From the NCBI RefSeq assembly GCF_030817415.1, contig NZ_JAUSZI010000002.1, positions 10,081,501 to 10,145,500 of the forward strand: a DNA stretch of 64,000 nucleotides. The letters are read 5' to 3'. Positions 60,090 through 64,000 of the stretch are shown piece by piece. Within the stretch, counting starts at the first letter, position 1. The number at the start of each line of letters is the position of its first letter. The DNA comes from Streptomyces umbrinus (lineage in GTDB: Bacteria; Actinomycetota; Actinomycetes; Streptomycetales; Streptomycetaceae). Both the position numbers and the translations under genes were made by a program. The notes under the pieces are model-generated. The model was not told where the DNA came from and did not search any database. It saw only the letters and a list, made by a program, of their open reading frames with translations.

Positions 60090-60713
60090 CTACCCGTTGG
60101 GGAACTTCCAGATGTACGGCTCGCCGTCCTCCTCCGACCAGTGGACCTCTACCTCCTTCGCGGCCGCCGGTACCAGATACGACTCGCACAGAGTGTGCGA
60201 TTCCGACGGCGCCCAGCCCTCAATGTCGTAGGGGTCCTCGCAGCCCGGTGCGTCGTCAGAGGCGCCGATGAGCAGGGCGCCCTTCTGGCCGTCGGCGTAG
60301 ATGACGGTGGAGTCGTTGGCCTCGGAGTCGCTGGTGAGGGCCGGTCCGCTCTTATGCGTGAACTTGAGGTGGGCGACCGCGAGGGCCATGCCCTTGGCGT
60401 CGGCCGGGTCCCGGACCAGCTTCGCGGCTTCGGCCTCCGTGCCGAGCTCCACCTTCTCTGCGGTGATCTCGTATGTAACGTTGCCGCTCTCCTCCTTGAC
60501 CGTCGCCGTGGCGCTCTCGCCGGCGGCCAGCTCACCACCGGATGCTTCCTCGGACTGAGACGCCGCGGCCTCCGGTGCGGTGTTGGACTTCGGAGTGGTG
60601 GACTCCTTTACGTCAGCATTGGCGCTGTTGTCCGCGTCGCCGCACGCACTGAGGGTGAGTGCAAGGACTGCGACGGGGGCGACGATGAGCAGCGTGTTCT
60701 TGTGGTGCAGCAC
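60090..60713 (-). CDS. secreted lipoprotein
   Basis: 207 residues from GTG 60713 (GAAGGA upstream). Signal peptide MLHHKNTLLIVAPVAVLALT with lipobox LTLSACG, then a Ser/Ala/Glu-rich linker and a beta-rich mature domain (VTYEITAEKVELGTEAEAAK, MALAVAHLKFTHKSG, STVIYADGQKGALLIG). Several Streptomyces small lipoproteins have this plan; a telomeric-repeat- or DUF4352-like immunoglobulin fold is possible. Likely anchored outside the membrane. Role unknown. Confidence 0.8.
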   Translation of the reverse strand: MLHHKNTLLIVAPVAVLALTLSACGDADNSANADVKESTTPKSNTAPEAAASQSEEASGGELAAGESATATVKEESGNVTYEITAEKVELGTEAEAAKLVRDPADAKGMALAVAHLKFTHKSGPALTSDSEANDSTVIYADGQKGALLIGASDDAPGCEDPYDIEGWAPSESHTLCESYLVPAAAKEVEVHWSEEDGEPYIWKFPNG

Positions 60714-60876
60714 AACAGAGTCCTTCTCTAGGTGATGGCGTGGATGGCGCATGCAACTGCCGGATGTGGCTGAGGGCGTGACGCCGGTCTGGTTGTGAGC
60801 GGCCTGAGCCCGGTCCCGCCGGACTGCTGGGGCTTGTTGGCACTTCAGGTGCCGGGCTCGGTCTGGCATGGATGCC

Positions 60877-61906
60877 CTACCAGTCACCCACCAAGGGCTC
60901 TTCAGCCGGCGGTGGGCGAGTGTCCGCTGTAGATACTTGGCCTGAGGGAGAGGGCCGGAGAGCATTGTCGAGGGCGGCGAGGGCAACGCCGTAGAGCCGG
61001 TCGGGGTCGGTCCACCAGTGGGTCAACTCCAGCCCGGAGACGGCCAATTCGTCTGCCAGGCCTTCGGGGCGGAATGTGGCCGACAGTGCGGTGCGCAGGT
61101 CCTCTCCCGCCTCGAAGTGAACGAGTGTGCCGCCCAGTCCGTGAAAGGTCACGGACTGTTCTCGCCGTGAGCGCAGCTGTACCTCGATCCGCTCATGGTC
61201 GACGTCCCAGACCACGACGTGCTCGAATGAGTCGAGGTCGACGTCGGCCCCGAGTTCGCGGCTGAGGCGGGCCAGCACATTTCGGTTGAAGCGTCCGGTG
61301 CCCCCGTCGGCGTCGTTGTACGCCGCGACGATTGCGGTGGGGTCCTTGGCCAGGCGGACGCCGAGCAGCAGCGTGTCACCCGGGTCCAGGGCAGTCCTCA
61401 CGCTGGTCAGGAAGGCGCTCCGTTCGGACGGCAGCAGGTTGCCGAAGCCGCCTCCAAGGAAGGCCAGCAGGCGTGGGGCCGGGAGGGAGTTCCGGCATCG
61501 TGGTGAAGTCGGCGACGGCGGCATGGACCTCCAGACCGGAGAAAGCGGCGGTGAGAGCCCGGTCGGCTTCGTCCAGAGGACTGCTGCTGGCTCCGACATA
61601 CATGTGGTGGCACAGCGTGCCGTGGTCCTGCAGCGCGTCGACGAGCAGGTGGGTCTTGGTGGACGACGTGAAACCGAACTCAATGAGCGTGCGCGCGCCG
61701 GTGAGGGAGGCAATATCCGGGCAGGAGCGCGTGAGAATGGCTCGCTCAGCCCTCGTCGGGCAGTGCTCAGGAAGTCGGGCGACCTCCGGAAACGGACTGC
61801 TGCCGGTCGCGGCGTACAGCCACTGCGGAGGCAGACGTCTGGGACGCAAGGTCAGCCCGTGGCGCACCTCACGTCGCAATGCGGCGGTGGTGGCGTCGGT
61901 TGGCAT
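60877..61906 (-). pseudogene. EgtD-like histidine methyltransferase, frameshifted
   Basis: The N-terminal half from ATG 61906 (AGGAG six bases upstream; an in-frame GTG at 62014 overlaps the LOG stop) matches the EgtD/DUF2260 family: LRREVRHGLTLRPRRLPPQW, CPTRAERAIL, and THLLVDALQDHGTL. Near 61485-61500 the frame shifts, and the C-terminal half continues as LLAFLGGGFGNLLPSERSAF, NRNVLARLSRELGADVDLDS and LELTHWWTDPDRLYGVALA. The family transfers methyl groups from SAM to an amino-acid alpha-amine. The SAM-site glycines are altered (EFGFTSSTKT instead of ELGSGxS). Broken as read, unless the G-rich indel is a sequencing error. Confidence 0.75.
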
Positions 61907-62010
61907 GCATGGCTCCTGACACTGCGTGACATGCAGCTCGCGGAGCAGGTTCAGTGCCTGCCGCGGGCTACGTCGAGCAACTAGTTGGCCTGCGCGCGGC
62001 CTCAATGGGT

Positions 62011-62643
62011 TCACGGAACCCTCCCGGCGTTCAGTGCCTCAGGGCGGGAGAGTGTGGCTCGGCGGGCCCCGTCGATGACCGCGGCGAGAAGGCGGTCTGG
62101 ATCGTCGTCGATCAGAACCAGATCGTGAGGGCTCGCGTCGGCAGGAATGCCCAGGAGCCCGGCCTCGGCCGCTGTGTGAAGGACGTGCAGGAGAGAACGG
62201 AACCGGCCCGCGGTGGCGAGGACTCCCAGAGTGCGGCGTCGGCTGTCGAGAGTGGTCGCTGCCCACGCCGTGGCCAGCTCGTCCAGGGTGGCGATGTTGC
62301 CTGGCAGTATCAGGAACGCATCGGCCAACGCCCGCATCCGGCTGGTTCGGCGTTCCGGGTCGGCCACCACCTGAAGTTCACTGAGACCGGTGTGGGCCAG
62401 CCCGCGAGCGTGGAGGGTGCGGGAGATGACGCCAGTGACCTGGCCCCCGGCGTCCAGGGCGGCGGAGGCCATCGCGCCCATGAGACCGAGGCTGCCGCCT
62501 CCGTACACCAGTTGAATGCCATGTTCGGCCAGGCCACGCCCGATCGTTTCAGCGGTCTGAAGGCAGGACGGCCCGGTGCCCGCGTCGGCGCAGAACACCG
62601 CGATATTCAGCGTGTGTTGGCGAGTCTGGGCTGGCTGGTTCAT
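62011..62643 (-). CDS. LOG-family (lysine-decarboxylase-like fold) protein
   Basis: 210 residues from ATG 62643, overlapping the stop of the 57-residue peptide gene. Rossmann-like LNIAVFCADAGTGPSCLQ and LVYGGGSLGLMGAMASAALD match LOG/TIGR00730 proteins, which hydrolyse ribose phosphate from nucleotides. The second signature, normally PGGxGTxxE preceded by M(H/x)xRK, is changed to RRTSRMRALADAF and LILPGNIATLDEL. The general Glu is kept (DEL) but the glycines are not, so activity may differ. In operon with the PLP decarboxylase and EgtD-like genes. Confidence 0.82.
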   Translation of the reverse strand: MNQPAQTRQHTLNIAVFCADAGTGPSCLQTAETIGRGLAEHGIQLVYGGGSLGLMGAMASAALDAGGQVTGVISRTLHARGLAHTGLSELQVVADPERRTSRMRALADAFLILPGNIATLDELATAWAATTLDSRRRTLGVLATAGRFRSLLHVLHTAAEAGLLGIPADASPHDLVLIDDDPDRLLAAVIDGARRATLSRPEALNAGRVP

Positions 62644-62813
62644 GACGTGCACAGCTCGATCTCCTTAGCCATCGGGGTGAGCAGGGGCAGAGCCTCGGCG
62701 CGGTGGTGCCGCCCGGGGCCACCGCGCGGTCCGACGAGTTCGGCTGGAGTGATGCCGTGTTTGGTCTGGTCGGCCTTCGAAGCGAGGACAGGTTCCATTG
62801 CTCCCTGGGTCAT
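62640..62813 (-). CDS. 57-residue peptide coupled on both sides (candidate precursor)
   Basis: ATG 62813 overlaps the PLP decarboxylase stop (ATGA), and its own stop overlaps the LOG start (CATGA), a very tight fit for a real gene. The sequence is MTQGAMEPVLASKADQTKHG, then ITPAELVGPRGGPGRHHRAE, ALPLLTPMAKEIELCTS. It has a Gly/His/Arg-rich centre and ends in ELCTS. No signal peptide. It could be a ribosomally made substrate of the surrounding enzymes, or a small regulatory subunit. Confidence 0.55.
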   Translation of the reverse strand: MTQGAMEPVLASKADQTKHGITPAELVGPRGGPGRHHRAEALPLLTPMAKEIELCTS

Positions 62814-64000
62814 GGGGTCACCTGCTCGGGAGGGAAATGCATCCGATAGGCGGCCCGCTGGTCGTCGCTCTCTGCGAAGTGGTGGTCGCTGCGGACCATG
62901 CGACGTACAGCGATCAGCGGGCGGGGGGCGCGGTTGACCGGGAAGGCAGGGCTGTGTGCCGCCGGGGCGTCGCAGTCCGGGTGGAGCTGGCCGATCATCA
63001 GGCCCCGTTGCATGACCGCCACTTTGACCGCCGCGTGGGCGGCGTCCAGGAGGTGCCCTTGGTCTTTGGTGAGCGGGTCCAGGAGCACGATCAGGGCGCG
63101 CAGATGCTCGGGTCCCTCGGGCCAGGCGTGGGCTTCGTACTGGTCAACGGCCGCGAGCACGACGCCGCCAAGTTCATCAACGGCGCGGTCGGAGGTAGGC
63201 GTCCAGTTCGCGGAGACGATGTGGACCAGGCCCGCCCGTTGGGCGGGCACGACGTATGGACAGACTGCGCCAGAGCGCCCGAGCTGTGGGTGGGGCCGGC
63301 TGACGTAGTCGGCGATCCAGGTTTCGACCGCGGCCTTGGCGGAGCGGTTCGGAGTATCAAAACGGAGGTCGAGTGGAAGCGACAGGTCTGCGACCAGGGC
63401 ATCGACTGCTGCCCGGGTGACGTGGCCGACGGCCACCATGTGCGCACGCCGGCCCTCACAGGCCAGATGCCACCGGTCCACCACACGGTCCGCCGGCCGG
63501 TCGAAGGTGACCGTCAGCGAATCACGCGCACGCTCCGGGGTCGCGCCGACCCGCTCCAACTGTTCGGCGGCGTAGGCGGCGGTGTCCAGGCAGGACTGCA
63601 CCCTGGCACGCATGCCCTCGTGTCCCAGCCTGCGCAACGCTGCCCACATCAGCAGGACAGCGAGGCCCGAACGCGAGCATCCCCAGGTTCGGTCGGTGGC
63701 CGCGACGTACTCGGCCGCCACGGTGGCCTCGGGCATCACCTCGGGACGGGCCAGGAAGACGCCCGCCGGAACGGGCAGGCCGAGCAGTTTGTGCCCGGAT
63801 ACCGAGATCGAGTCAGCACCGTGGGCGAAACTCCACGACGGCTCGGAGGGTGCATGCGCGGCCACAGGCCCACCCAGCGCGGCATCCACATGGACGTAGA
63901 CCTCACCAGCCGCGCCCGCCGCCCGCCGCAGCAGCGCCGTGTCATCCCAGCCACCGCGGAACGTCGTCCCTGCGGTGGCCACGACAATTGCGCCCGGGTC
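62810..64000 (-). CDS. PLP-dependent decarboxylase with C-terminal DUF6875-like domain, partial
   Basis: The N-terminus lies beyond the right edge; an internal ATG at 63982 is not the start, because coding sequence (PGAIVVATAGTTF) continues through it. The first part is a group II-type PLP decarboxylase resembling histidine decarboxylases: YVHVDAALGGPVAAH, then SISVSGHKLLGLP with the PLP lysine, and WGCSRSGLAVLLMW. From about 63300 a second domain follows (SGAVCPYVVPAQRAGLVHIV, HLRALIVLLDPLTKDQGHL, PRPLIAVRRMVRSDHHFAES) like DUF6875 proteins. The substrate is unknown. It leads an operon with a 57-residue peptide, a LOG protein and an EgtD-like enzyme. Confidence 0.85.
   Translation of the reverse strand, partial: DPGAIVVATAGTTFRGGWDDTALLRRAAGAAGEVYVHVDAALGGPVAAHAPSEPSWSFAHGADSISVSGHKLLGLPVPAGVFLARPEVMPEATVAAEYVAATDRTWGCSRSGLAVLLMWAALRRLGHEGMRARVQSCLDTAAYAAEQLERVGATPERARDSLTVTFDRPADRVVDRWHLACEGRRAHMVAVGHVTRAAVDALVADLSLPLDLRFDTPNRSAKAAVETWIADYVSRPHPQLGRSGAVCPYVVPAQRAGLVHIVSANWTPTSDRAVDELGGVVLAAVDQYEAHAWPEGPEHLRALIVLLDPLTKDQGHLLDAAHAAVKVAVMQRGLMIGQLHPDCDAPAAHSPAFPVNRAPRPLIAVRRMVRSDHHFAESDDQRAAYRMHFPPEQVTP

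Noticed and set aside
1..64000. tRNA, rRNA, replication initiator, integrase or partition genes
   Set aside because: Searched by eye on both strands for CCA-ended cloverleaf-like segments and for Rep, ParA/B and tyrosine or serine recombinase motifs; none was found, so plasmid versus ICE remains open.

Overview
The window is high-GC actinobacterial DNA, most likely Streptomyces or a close relative. The evidence is strong GC3 bias, GTG/TTG starts, AGGAG-type ribosome binding sites and the gene families present. It looks like a large conjugative plasmid or integrative element carrying cargo. No replication initiator, integrase, partition gene, rRNA or tRNA was seen, so plasmid versus ICE cannot be decided from the window.

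Layout. (1) 0-10 kb, plus strand: small accessory genes of mobile-element type. Many are broken by frameshift, nonsense or a truncated IS481-like insertion (about 4.56-5.75 kb). A P-loop NTPase, a LuxR-type HTH regulator and short translationally coupled ORFs are also here. (2) 10.4-14 kb: one membrane-anchored NB-ARC/STAND NTPase with about 14 WD40 blades, some nearly identical in DNA. (3) 14.3-16 kb: a Phd-like antitoxin/toxin-like pair and two small membrane proteins, closed by a strong terminator. (4) 16-36.2 kb, minus strand: a block with a single-chain RNA polymerase (beta-like and beta'-like catalytic regions in one 1849-residue protein), a coupled 579-residue partner, an HU-family DNA-binding protein, a VirD4/TraG-type coupling ATPase, a tail-anchored coiled-coil protein and a Clp/Hsp100-like AAA+ ATPase. 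The two ATPases carry three inteins with class 3 (WCT) signatures. (5) 36.4-42.4 kb, minus strand: a cargo cluster between the two halves of the transfer region, with two ATP-grasp ligases, a 72-residue peptide, small membrane and secreted proteins, a lipoprotein and an MFS exporter. (6) 42.5-54.8 kb, minus strand: the rest of the transfer region, with an HUH-type relaxase, a series of bitopic membrane proteins resembling VirB8-type channel parts, a lysozyme/CHAP-type wall hydrolase and a small pilin-like protein. An XRE regulator is transcribed divergently at 55.2 kb. (7) 56-64 kb: small genes, a broken nucleotidyltransferase, a cytochrome P450, a lipoprotein, and a second biosynthetic group (EgtD-like methyltransferase with frameshift, LOG-like protein, 57-residue coupled peptide, PLP decarboxylase running off the right edge).

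How it may work together (inference). The XRE repressor probably controls the leftward transfer genes. Pilin-like, bitopic, hydrolase, relaxase and coupling proteins build and feed a DNA-transfer channel. The element also encodes its own multisubunit-type RNA polymerase in one chain. Intergenic leaders of the transfer block share A+T-rich CTATCGA/TCGATAG-like and TTTCGACTC-like words that could be promoters or operators for that polymerase or for the regulator. A conjugative element with a dedicated beta-beta' fusion RNA polymerase, an Hsp100-like ATPase and three class-3-type inteins is the most noteworthy content of the window.
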